Positions 26,668 through 34,509 of a stretch of DNA of 64,000 bases are shown here, piece by piece. How positions within the stretch are numbered: the first letter of the stretch is position 1; each line of letters begins with the position of its first letter. A program made the position numbers and the translations under genes. The notes under the pieces are model-generated. The model was not told the origin of the DNA. It saw only the letters and a program-made list of their open reading frames with translations, and searched no databases. This DNA comes from MFD09286-c1 sp963701015 (GTDB lineage Bacteria; Bacteroidota; Bacteroidia; Bacteroidales; DTGW01), in the NCBI GenBank assembly GCA_963701015.1, contig OY969556.1, positions 310,001-374,000 on the forward strand, in the 5' to 3' direction.

Positions 26668-27216
26668 TTATTTCCCGCTTAAAAATTGTTCCGTAGTTAT
26701 TACTTTTGCATAAATGTTATTCAAGGATGCTAAAAAGGCATTATGAACGTTTTCAGCCAAAACTCTAATCCCGTTGATTTCAAGTTCCCGGGTTGCACAG
26801 GCATCACCTAATAAGGTACAGTTAAATCCATAATCTTTTGCAGCTCTCGTGGTTGCGTCAATGCACATGTGAGTCATCATTCCGCATATAACCAGGTTGT
26901 TGATATTTTGCAATTTTAAATAGTCAAGCAATTCAGTTTCCTTAAAACTATTTGGAAAATGTTTTACAATTATTTTTTCATTTTGCAAAGGTTTAACACA
27001 ATCATTTATTTCAACCCCATTTGTATTTGGAAGGAAGAAGGTTGAGCCGGGTCGGATTGCAATATGCTGAACGTGTATAACAGATAATTTATTATTTCTG
27101 AAATTATTGAGAACTAATTTTGCATTTTCACCGACTAATTCAGCACCTGCTAATGTCATAGTGCCGTTAGCGAAATAATCATTTTGAATGTCAATTATTA
27201 ATAAAGCTGAATTCAT
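26668..27216 (-). CDS. Isochorismatase-family cysteine hydrolase
   Basis: The 182-residue protein has the isochorismatase-like catalytic triad: Asp9 in LLIIDIQNDYF, Lys85 in IIVKHFPNSF and Cys118 in CGMMTHMCIDATTRAA. Such enzymes cleave N-carbamoyl, nicotinamide or isochorismate-type substrates. The length and the CGMMTHMCIDAT active-site string fit the general cysteine hydrolase group rather than a specific nicotinamidase. Substrate not assignable from sequence or neighbours. Confidence 0.9.
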   Translation of the reverse strand: MNSALLIIDIQNDYFANGTMTLAGAELVGENAKLVLNNFRNNKLSVIHVQHIAIRPGSTFFLPNTNGVEINDCVKPLQNEKIIVKHFPNSFKETELLDYLKLQNINNLVICGMMTHMCIDATTRAAKDYGFNCTLLGDACATRELEINGIRVLAENVHNAFLASLNNIYAKVITTEQFLSGK

Positions 27217-27567
27217 AATTATAAGTATTATTTATACTCAAAGGTATGCAATACCTGCAAATGAATCAAATCCAATTCAATTTTCTAAGTAAATTATAAA
27301 AACTTTTTGGATATATAGGTGAATGTTTTTAAAAATTTTATCAACATTTAATTTTGTATATTGCTTAAAATAAGCATGATAAAAAAAAGTTGTTAACAAC
27401 CTTTGTTTATTTGTTAATAACTTCGGATGTCAATTCTTTACTGGCCTTATAGTTAGTTCTACTTTTAAACCGATGATTTGACAATATTTTGACGGTACTA
27501 TAAGAAACAAATCAAACTTGTTTGTATATATTAAACTTAAACTACTAATTATTAAAAAAACAAAAGC
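27217..27567. other. Intergenic region with small palindromes
   Basis: No gene is seen. It holds the palindrome GTTGTTAACAAC (27389-27400), a related TTGTTAATAA half-match about 20 bases further on, the small hairpin GCTTA-AAA-TAAGC (27363-27375) and CAAACTTGTTTG near 27513-27524. These could be operators for the following small gene or the divergent hydrolase gene, but short palindromes are frequent in such AT-rich DNA. Confidence 0.3.
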
Positions 27568-27789
27568 ATGTACACAAAGTTAATTGAAGCATCGAAACTC
27601 CAGGTTTCAAAAGGCTCTTATCAGTTGTCGTATAACGAAAAAAATGGATACGTACAAGTAATTGACCGGCGAAATGGTAAAGTTAATTATGTAGTTTCTG
27701 GTGAAAGCGACCCAATGCTTGTGGCAACTATAGTATATTTCGGCCTAAAATCATTTCAACCGGAAACTTATGTTGCTACTGTTAAATAG
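27568..27789 (+). CDS. Small conserved-looking protein of unknown function
   Basis: The 73-residue soluble protein has no signal peptide. The sequence is well mixed, with no low complexity: LQVSKGSYQLSYNEKNGYVQVIDRRNGKVNYVV suggests a beta-hairpin, followed by a helix (DPMLVATIVYFGLKSF). It stands alone between two long AT-rich gaps, and codon use looks like that of its neighbours. I do not recognise it. It could be a small regulator or a DNA- or RNA-binding protein, but nothing shows this. Confidence 0.6.
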   Translation: MYTKLIEASKLQVSKGSYQLSYNEKNGYVQVIDRRNGKVNYVVSGESDPMLVATIVYFGLKSFQPETYVATVK

Positions 27790-28017
27790 TTTTTGATGTA
27801 ACCAGTTCATTTTCTGATTTTTTTAAACAGATTAAATTTATTTTCTATTTAAGGAAATATATAATTTTTTGTCATTTTATTATTTTCATTAACTTCTATT
27901 TATTAGGAAAAACTCTCTTTTGAATTTATAATTCTTTTTTTCTGATAGTATTTTATCCCAAAAATACAATTCAAGAAATACTTTTTTTAAAAATTACGAG
28001 TTAATATTTTTTTAGAA

Positions 28018-28049
28018 TTGCTGAAATTATATTGCTAATGGTATATTTG
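28018..28049 (+). promoter_or_regulatory. Promoter of the type B sorting-domain protein
   Basis: TTG at 28018-28020 is followed after 21 bases by TATATTTG (28042-28049), an exact TAnnTTTG. The transcript would begin near 28056, about 15 bases before the ATG at 28071, so the untranslated leader is very short. Confidence 0.6.
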
Positions 28050-28070
28050 CAGTTTCTAGTTGTTAAGTAA

Positions 28071-29525
28071 ATGAAGTTGCTGAAACGGAAAATTTTATTT
28101 GGATTAGTATTGATGTTCATTGGTATTTGCGCAAATGCACAAATATTTGGTGTTGGTTATAATGCAAAAAGGCCTACCCAATATTTTATTAATCAAAACA
28201 GTACCGATTCAGTTTATATTTATAATGCCAATGAAAGGCGCGGTAACTTGTTTAGTCAAACAGGAACACTAAAGGCAATGTCTCCTGATTCAACCAAGGG
28301 TTATAAATTTGTTTGGGGAATGTTTAATACTACAACTAAAACTTTCCAAACTTTTGATTCAATTGTAAACGATAGCCTTAGCGTAAAATCAGGACTTGCA
28401 TCAGGTGGTTATAGTGTAAGAATGATTAAAGATACTATTGATACAACATTTTATGCCTGGGTATTTATAAACAGGTTGAGGATGCATATCCAAAAAAGTG
28501 GTGATTCATTGCCTATTTATAGCTACGGATGTAAATACATTAATTTACGCATTATGCAAAGTACCGATCCACGTGCCGATACTTCAATGGGTTATATTCA
28601 TTCAAATTTTACTTATTATGATCCGTTAACTATTAAAAGCTACACCCTTAATAATTCTTATAATGCGGTTTGGAACGCCATTCCAAATGATGATGGATTA
28701 ACATTCGATAACAATATTAGCCAGCATATTACTGTTCCTCCAACCGGCCGAAAAACTGATAAGTGGCATGTGCTTTTTACAATAAATTATACCGATGTGT
28801 TTAATAATTCCGGTTCGGATAGTGTTATATATAGTTCTATTGTAACAAGGGCAAAATTTACATCGCACCATTATAAATATAGCCCTAAAACACTTACTTA
28901 TGCGGAACATTGGGATACTTTGACCACTGGTGAAGCTCCTATGAAAATGATGTTTAAAGACAGTTCCATTAGGGCAAAATCGGTTACCTGGATTCCTTCA
29001 GATTCAATTGTTCCGGTTGTTAGAGATAGTAATAATATAGATTCGATAATAGCTATATACGAAATTCCAAGAACGTATAAAGTGAAACTCGTTTCTGTTA
29101 GCCCTGAAGGTTGTGTTGATACTTCGCAAGCAATTAATATAATTGTTTCCCCTGCAAAAATTGGAAGTGCAACATTGCCCTTTCCAACTGCTTTTACACC
29201 TGAGGATTCAAAAAATAATTATTTTTTCTTAAAAGATAGCTCTGAGACTGTTTCTACTGATAGCGCATCTTTAAGTTTAACATCTATTAAAAATCTACAT
29301 TTACAAATATTTAACCAGTGGGGAAACATGGTTTATGAATATAATGGGCCGGTTGGAGGAACCGATGACCCAAATAACTGGCATGGTTGGGATGGCAAAA
29401 CCCGCTTAGGAATTTCAGCGCCTAAAGGTTTATATTATTATTATTATTCAGTTGAACCTTATGGAAAATTTATTATTAAGCCAAAATTAAATAGCGGTTA
29501 TTTTTATTTATTACGAAAAAATTAA
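28071..29525 (+). CDS. Secreted protein with type B type-IX-secretion sorting domain
   Basis: The 484-residue protein has a signal peptide (KILFGLVLMFIGICANAQ). The body of about 350 residues has no recognised domain but is strand-rich, with PKD-like ending VKLVSVSPEGCVDTSQAINIIV. The C-terminus is a type B (CHU_C, gliding-motility-associated) sorting domain: FPTAFTPEDSKNNYFF, LHLQIFNQWGNMVYEY, NNWHGWDGKT and GLYYYYYSVEP. It is expected to be exported by the type IX system and displayed or released at the cell surface. It converges on murA with an 8-base gap. Confidence 0.88.
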   Translation: MKLLKRKILFGLVLMFIGICANAQIFGVGYNAKRPTQYFINQNSTDSVYIYNANERRGNLFSQTGTLKAMSPDSTKGYKFVWGMFNTTTKTFQTFDSIVNDSLSVKSGLASGGYSVRMIKDTIDTTFYAWVFINRLRMHIQKSGDSLPIYSYGCKYINLRIMQSTDPRADTSMGYIHSNFTYYDPLTIKSYTLNNSYNAVWNAIPNDDGLTFDNNISQHITVPPTGRKTDKWHVLFTINYTDVFNNSGSDSVIYSSIVTRAKFTSHHYKYSPKTLTYAEHWDTLTTGEAPMKMMFKDSSIRAKSVTWIPSDSIVPVVRDSNNIDSIIAIYEIPRTYKVKLVSVSPEGCVDTSQAINIIVSPAKIGSATLPFPTAFTPEDSKNNYFFLKDSSETVSTDSASLSLTSIKNLHLQIFNQWGNMVYEYNGPVGGTDDPNNWHGWDGKTRLGISAPKGLYYYYYSVEPYGKFIIKPKLNSGYFYLLRKN

Positions 29526-29533
29526 TCCTGAAC

Positions 29534-30841
29534 TTAAGAGATTCGCCTTATATCAGCACCAATAGCGTTTAAACGTTCATCAATTTTATAATAACCACGG
29601 TCAATTTGTTCAATATTGTGAATTATGCTTTTACCTTCTGCTGACATGGCTGCTATAAGCAATGCAACTCCGGCCCTGATATCAGGTGAGCTCATAATAG
29701 TGCGGCGTAACTTTAAACGGTTGTTAAGTCCTATAACAGTTGCTCGGTGAGGATCGCAAAGAATAATTTGCGCTCCCATATCAATAAGTTTATCTACAAA
29801 GAATAGCCTGCTTTCAAACATTTTTTGATGAATTAATACACTTCCTTTAGCTTGAGTTGCAATAACCAAAAAAATGCTTAATAAATCGGGCGTTAATCCT
29901 GGCCACGGGGCATCGGCAATTGTTAAAATTGAACCATCAATAAAAGTGTCAATTTCATATTCATCCTGAAAAGGTACAAAAATATCATCGCCTTTTTTCT
30001 CCAATTTAATTCCGAGCCGCAGAAAGGCATCTGGAATTAATCCCAGGTTTTCGAACGAAACATTTTTTATGGTTATTTCAGAATGGGTCATTGCTGCGAG
30101 GCCAATAAAACTGCCAATTTCAATCATATCTGGCAATATAATATGTTCACAACCTGCCAATGATTTTGTTCCGGTTATTATAAGCAGGTTTGAACCAATG
30201 CCTTTAATATCGGCTCCCATTTTTACAAGCATTTTACATAGCTGTTGGATATAGGGTTCGCAAGCTGCATTGTATATAGTTGTTTCACCTTTTGCTAAAA
30301 CTGCGGCCATTACAATATTTGCTGTACCGGTTACTGAAGCTTCGTCAAGTAACATGTATGTTCCTTTGAGCTTATGTGCTTCAACATAATAAATATTCTC
30401 ATCAGGATTAAAGGTAAAAATGGCTCCTAACTTTTCGAAACCAATAAAATGGGTATCCAAACGACGACGGCCAATTGTATCACCTCCTGGTTTTGGCATA
30501 TATCCTTTTCCAAACCTTGCTAAAAGCGGGCCAATTATCATAACCGAACCACGAAGGCTTTCAGCTTTTTTGCGAAATTCAGGAGTTTTTAAATATTCAA
30601 GGTTTATATGTTCAGCTCTGAAACTATAGGTAGAATAATCTGTTTTTTCAACAATTACGCCAAGTGATTGAATTAAATCAATTAATACAACTACATCACG
30701 AATGTCGGGAATGTTTTTAATTATTACTTTTTCAGGAGTAAGGAGTGAGGCACAAATTACCTGTAAAGCTTCATTTTTAGCACCTTGTGGGTGAAGTTCG
30801 CCTTTTAATTGTTTGCCACCATGAACCTCAAATGTAGCCAT
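29534..30841 (-). CDS. murA: UDP-N-acetylglucosamine 1-carboxyvinyltransferase (Cys-to-Asp form)
   Basis: MurA adds enolpyruvate from PEP to UDP-GlcNAc, the first committed step of peptidoglycan synthesis. The 435-residue protein has the inside-out alpha/beta barrel motifs AKNEALQV, ESLRGSVMIIGPLLARFG, DEASVTGTANIVMAAVLAKG and ADAPWPGLTPDL. The catalytic loop reads PGGDTIGRRRLD, so the Cys attacked by fosfomycin is Asp121, as in the naturally resistant MurA of mycobacteria and chlamydiae. It begins 6 bases after the corrected end of the DUF4290 gene, with which it is probably co-transcribed. Confidence 0.95.
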   Translation of the reverse strand: MATFEVHGGKQLKGELHPQGAKNEALQVICASLLTPEKVIIKNIPDIRDVVVLIDLIQSLGVIVEKTDYSTYSFRAEHINLEYLKTPEFRKKAESLRGSVMIIGPLLARFGKGYMPKPGGDTIGRRRLDTHFIGFEKLGAIFTFNPDENIYYVEAHKLKGTYMLLDEASVTGTANIVMAAVLAKGETTIYNAACEPYIQQLCKMLVKMGADIKGIGSNLLIITGTKSLAGCEHIILPDMIEIGSFIGLAAMTHSEITIKNVSFENLGLIPDAFLRLGIKLEKKGDDIFVPFQDEYEIDTFIDGSILTIADAPWPGLTPDLLSIFLVIATQAKGSVLIHQKMFESRLFFVDKLIDMGAQIILCDPHRATVIGLNNRLKLRRTIMSSPDIRAGVALLIAAMSAEGKSIIHNIEQIDRGYYKIDERLNAIGADIRRIS

Positions 30842-30956
30842 TGTATTTTACTGGTTCTTCAGGGGTTTATTGATATTATTTTTTTTATTTATAATAATTT
30901 TCTTTGTAGTCTTTTTATTTTTTGAAAGGATATCCCGGGTTTCTGAAAGTTTCAAA

Positions 30957-31481
30957 TCAGATGCGACAATATTTATTTTTCCTTTTGATAATTCTGAAAG
31001 TGCCCTTTAATATATTAACATCGTTAACTGCTTCGCGGTTCCAAGTGAGATAAAGTTTTTTCATAATATTGGCCAGCATTTCGGTAAGCACCTTTTTTTC
31101 TTCACCATCCTCCATTTCAGATGCTTTCTTTACCATATCTTCCAAAACTTTTCCATAGTGCTTATAAGTAATCCTGTTTTGGTTATAAGGTACAATTCTT
31201 GGCTTTTCGGTAAGAATTTCAATAGTAGGAAGAGGATATGGTGAGTCAATATCTAATTTAAAGTCGGAAATAATTGCTAAATGGTCCCAGAGTTTGTGTT
31301 TAAAATCAACAACATCGCGCAAATGCGGGTTAAGGTTTCCCATAACGTTAATTAATCCGCGGGTTGCACGGTTTCTCTCGTCGCGGTCTTCAATAGTCAT
31401 AATATGGTCTACAAGTTTGTGAATATGACGGCCATATTCAGGAAGAGCTAACTTTTTACGTGAAGTATTATAATCGTACAT
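30957..31481 (-). CDS. DUF4290 protein, with an apparent 3' frameshift
   Basis: The visible frame encodes 174 residues beginning MYDYNTSRKKLALPEYGRH, characteristic of DUF4290, a soluble protein of unknown function conserved in Bacteroidota. The family-like part ends at AVNDVNILK; then the frame gives a short unrelated tail. Removing one G from the GGG (CCC on the plus strand, 31003-31005) gives ALSELSKGKINIV, followed by a Lys/Asn-rich tail ending at a TAA at 30848-30850, six bases before murA. The true gene is therefore probably 30848-31481. Start ATG at 31481, with a promoter at 31509-31537. Confidence 0.8.
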   Translation of the reverse strand: MYDYNTSRKKLALPEYGRHIHKLVDHIMTIEDRDERNRATRGLINVMGNLNPHLRDVVDFKHKLWDHLAIISDFKLDIDSPYPLPTIEILTEKPRIVPYNQNRITYKHYGKVLEDMVKKASEMEDGEEKKVLTEMLANIMKKLYLTWNREAVNDVNILKGTFRIIKRKNKYCRI

Positions 31482-31508
31482 GTTTGATTTTAATTATTTT
31501 ATTATACG

Positions 31509-31537
31509 CAAATGTATGAAAATTTTATAAGAACAAA
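31509..31537 (-). promoter_or_regulatory. Promoter of the DUF4290-murA operon
   Basis: Read on the minus strand, TTTG (31537-31534) is followed after 17 bases by TACATTTG (31516-31509), an exact TAnnTTTG. It places the transcription start about 20 bases before the ATG at 31481. Confidence 0.6.
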
Positions 31538-31687
31538 GAGTAATGAACAAAGAACAAGGAACAATAGAGTTAAGAGTAAAGGACAAGGAATTAAGACAAA
31601 GAACAAAGAATTAAGAATAGAGAGTAATAAGTCAAAAACCTAATACCCAAAACCTAACACCTAACATCTAACACCCAACACCCAAAT
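31531..31687. repeat. Degenerate short-period tract (GAACAAAGA-like then CCTAACACC-like)
   Basis: The first half repeats variants of GAACAAAGAGTAA and AAGAATTAAGA; the second half repeats variants of CCTAACACC, CTAACATCTAACACCCAACACCC. Unit copies are imperfect with a period of about 7-10 bases. A similar tract in the opposite orientation lies near 58650-58690 (GGCGTTGGGCTTTAGGTATTGGG). It is non-coding on both strands. Confidence 0.6.
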
Positions 31688-31697
31688 GATGAAATAC

Positions 31698-32693
31698 TTA
31701 ATTTTTTGAAGTTGGAAAATCTACCCTGATTAATACCTGTATTGAATTATCGAGTGTTTTACCATCAACAAAATGAAAGTTCCATCCCATGCGTGTATCA
31801 ACATGTTTCGATTCAACAAGCCTTAAGTATGTGTCAATTCGTCCATAATTACCGCAACTGTAAAAAGGATCGCCCCAGGTAAGCCTTAAATCCTCGCCAC
31901 GATAATAATACAAATCAACTCCAATATATTTGTAAAAAAATGATGCGCGCCCTTGAATCCCACCCTTATGTTCATAAGGATTTGGCCTGACACGGTAATA
32001 ACTTCCTATTCCTCCAATATCGAAACTGCATTTATCAAGAAACGTTTTTCCTGCCAAATCAATTCCAAAATAAACAGCACCGCCACCGTTATCTGCAACC
32101 GGAGTGGGATCGTTAACTAAACCTGCGAAATGATACATATAGAAATAATTCTCAAAATAGAAAATTCCTTTTGTTAAATGTCCCGAACCACCAATTATAA
32201 ATGCTTCATGGACTGTAGCTGTTTGGCGGCCTGTCCAGTCGCAGAATGCATTTTCATAACCCCAGTCTCCTTTCGCTTCCAACAGGCCACCCTGAATATT
32301 TGGCCTGTAATATGAAATAGAGTCACATAATAGTGCCAATGGAAAATTTAATAATTTATATCTTGGGAACGATCCGAAATACGCACGGAATTTTGGCAAT
32401 TGAAATTTATAATATAAATCAGGAACGGGAGTCAAAGCAAATGGATTGCTGCCATATTCGAACATATAATTTCCTCCGGCACAAACTTCGCTTAGTGAAT
32501 CGACTTTTAAACCTAAACCTCCATCTAACCTGGCACCTAAAATTACCCTGTTGTAAGGTAAGCCAACATTACTGGTATATTCTCTGTCGTCAAAAATATT
32601 ATTAAAGTTACCATAAGCCCAATGTTCCTGACAATTTAAGTTAAGAATAAATAAAAAAAGAATTAACAATGATGATAAGGATTTTCTATACAT
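31698..32693 (-). CDS. Putative outer-membrane beta-barrel protein
   Basis: The 331-residue protein has a signal peptide ending near LNLNCQE. The mature part is rich in aromatic residues and alternating strand segments (LPYNRVILGARLDGGLGLKV, VDLYYYRGEDLRL, MGWNFHFVDG), and ends with a strand (IQVLIRVDFPTSKN), as in barrel proteins. The LNC at the signal end could be lipidated, but a barrel is more likely. I recognise no named family. It is transcribed divergently from the GT39 gene. Confidence 0.65.
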   Translation of the reverse strand: MYRKSLSSLLILFLFILNLNCQEHWAYGNFNNIFDDREYTSNVGLPYNRVILGARLDGGLGLKVDSLSEVCAGGNYMFEYGSNPFALTPVPDLYYKFQLPKFRAYFGSFPRYKLLNFPLALLCDSISYYRPNIQGGLLEAKGDWGYENAFCDWTGRQTATVHEAFIIGGSGHLTKGIFYFENYFYMYHFAGLVNDPTPVADNGGGAVYFGIDLAGKTFLDKCSFDIGGIGSYYRVRPNPYEHKGGIQGRASFFYKYIGVDLYYYRGEDLRLTWGDPFYSCGNYGRIDTYLRLVESKHVDTRMGWNFHFVDGKTLDNSIQVLIRVDFPTSKN

Positions 32694-32742
32694 ATTTTTA
32701 TCTTTGGTATTTTAGGACAATGATATAAATTTTCACATTAAG

Positions 32743-32769
32743 TTGTAATTATAATTACTAATATTTTTG
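32743..32769 (+). promoter_or_regulatory. Promoter of the GT39-like gene
   Basis: TATTTTTG at 32762-32769 matches TAnnTTTG exactly. A TTG at 32743-32745 is 16 bases upstream, slightly short of the usual spacing. Start of transcription would be about 11 bases before the ATG at 32787. Confidence 0.45.
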
Positions 32770-32786
32770 AAATTAACATTTCCCTG

Positions 32787-34502
32787 ATGATTATAAATTT
32801 TAAGCGATACCATTGGCAATTAAATAACAAAATTGTATATTCAATTTTCCTTCTTTTTTGGCTTGTTTTAAATTTATTGCAAGCTTATTTCACTCAATTG
32901 CATTATGACGAGGCCTATTATTGGGTATATTCAAGACATTTAGCCTGGGGATATTTCGATCATCCGCCTGTTGTAGCTTTATTAATTAAGTTAGGATATA
33001 GTATATTTCATAATGAATTGGGCGTGCGTTTATTTTTTGTTATATTAGGAACAGCCACAACGGGTTTAATACTTTATTTAATTAACGAAACTGAAGATCT
33101 GTTTTTTGTGTTTATTTATCTACTGGCAGTTCCACTCATGCATCTCCATGTAGGTGGGTTTCTGGCGTTACCTGATACACCTATGATTTTTTTCGCAACT
33201 TTATTTTTTATAATTTATAGAAGATTTTTAAAAAATGAAACTGTTTTAAATGCTATATTGCTTGGAATAGTTGCGGCGGCCATGTTATATAGTAAATATC
33301 ATGGTATATTAATTATAGGTTTTACACTTTTATCAAACCTTAAATTACTTGGCAAATGGAAAACCTGGATTATTGGTTTTACTATATTATTATTAATGAT
33401 ACCACACGTTTGGTGGCAGTATATAAATAAATTTCCAACCATACAATATGAAATACTCGGCAGGCTCGAGGCTGTGCGATATATGCAGCCTTTGAACTTT
33501 ATAATTGGGCAACTATTTGTGCCGGGTGTATTAACAGGAGTAGTTTTAATTTATTTTGTATTTATTTATAAGCCCGTTGATAATTTTGAAAAGGCTTTAA
33601 AATGGAACATTTTTTGTTTTTATATATTTTTTATACTTTTCAGTTTTCGAACAAACACGCAGGCTCATTGGACAGCCGCAATAATTCCTCCAATTATAAT
33701 TTTGTCCTATAAATCAATAAAATTAAGTAAATACAATATAAAGAAATGGTTTGTGCCATTAGCCGCCTTTGGAATTATTGGGCTATTTATTGTACGGTTC
33801 ATTATTGCTAATGATTCATTGGCTGATAAAATTCCTACATCTATTGGTTTTAACGATTGGAAAAAGATGACACATAGGGTTGACAGAGTTGCAAAAGGTC
33901 ATGGAGTGTTATTTGAATCGTCATATAAAAGAGCTTCGGTATATGCATTTTATTCAGGAAAATTACCAGTAACAGCACCTCAGATTGGTTATAGGTTTTC
34001 GCAATTTGATTTGCTTCATAACGAAGATAAGCTGAATAAACAAGATGTTATTTTTATGGATACAAGAGATAGGACAGATTATCATATTATTGGGGAACAC
34101 TCAATTATATTAAATTACAGGCTTGTTCCCAATTATATAGCATATCATCATTATTTGAGTATAAGTTATTTTGCTGGCGATGTAAATGCACAAAAAGGAG
34201 AAATAAAAACATTTCCAATAATTATAAAGAATATTTCAAATGACTCGTTGGTTTTTCCTGAAAATATTGATTTGAAACCGTCAATTACTTATAACATTGC
34301 AGGGTTATATAGTATAGATAAACATAAAGAGTTTTCGTTCCTTTCAAATAAAAAATCAATAGATCCGGGAGATACATTGATAATGAATATGAAGGTTCGT
34401 ATGCCTACTGTTAGAGGTAAATATGTAATGAGGTTTTTTATTACCCATGGGTACCATTTCAGGTGTGTAACAGGTGATGCTATTAAAATAAAAATTGAGT
34501 AA
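32787..34502 (+). CDS. Membrane glycosyltransferase, GT39/ArnT-like
   Basis: The 571-residue protein has about ten helices. After TM1 the periplasmic loop reads LHYDEAYYWVYSRHLAWGYFDHPP, the DEAYYW and DHPP motif of polyprenyl-phosphate-dependent GT39/ArnT-type transferases; the Asp is the expected catalytic residue. The C-terminal 200 residues after the last helix are a periplasmic domain with an immunoglobulin-like stretch. It probably transfers a sugar from a lipid carrier to a lipid or protein. Acceptor unknown. It converges on the helicase gene with a 7-base gap. Confidence 0.85.
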   Translation: MIINFKRYHWQLNNKIVYSIFLLFWLVLNLLQAYFTQLHYDEAYYWVYSRHLAWGYFDHPPVVALLIKLGYSIFHNELGVRLFFVILGTATTGLILYLINETEDLFFVFIYLLAVPLMHLHVGGFLALPDTPMIFFATLFFIIYRRFLKNETVLNAILLGIVAAAMLYSKYHGILIIGFTLLSNLKLLGKWKTWIIGFTILLLMIPHVWWQYINKFPTIQYEILGRLEAVRYMQPLNFIIGQLFVPGVLTGVVLIYFVFIYKPVDNFEKALKWNIFCFYIFFILFSFRTNTQAHWTAAIIPPIIILSYKSIKLSKYNIKKWFVPLAAFGIIGLFIVRFIIANDSLADKIPTSIGFNDWKKMTHRVDRVAKGHGVLFESSYKRASVYAFYSGKLPVTAPQIGYRFSQFDLLHNEDKLNKQDVIFMDTRDRTDYHIIGEHSIILNYRLVPNYIAYHHYLSISYFAGDVNAQKGEIKTFPIIIKNISNDSLVFPENIDLKPSITYNIAGLYSIDKHKEFSFLSNKKSIDPGDTLIMNMKVRMPTVRGKYVMRFFITHGYHFRCVTGDAIKIKIE

Positions 34503-34509
34503 TAGAATG

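Noticed and set aside
27389..27400. Attachment site or integration scar at GTTGTTAACAAC
   Set aside because: No integrase, tRNA gene or matching second copy is nearby.
31531..31687. CRISPR-like array
   Set aside because: Units are 7-10 bases, imperfect and contiguous, with no unique spacers and no cas genes.
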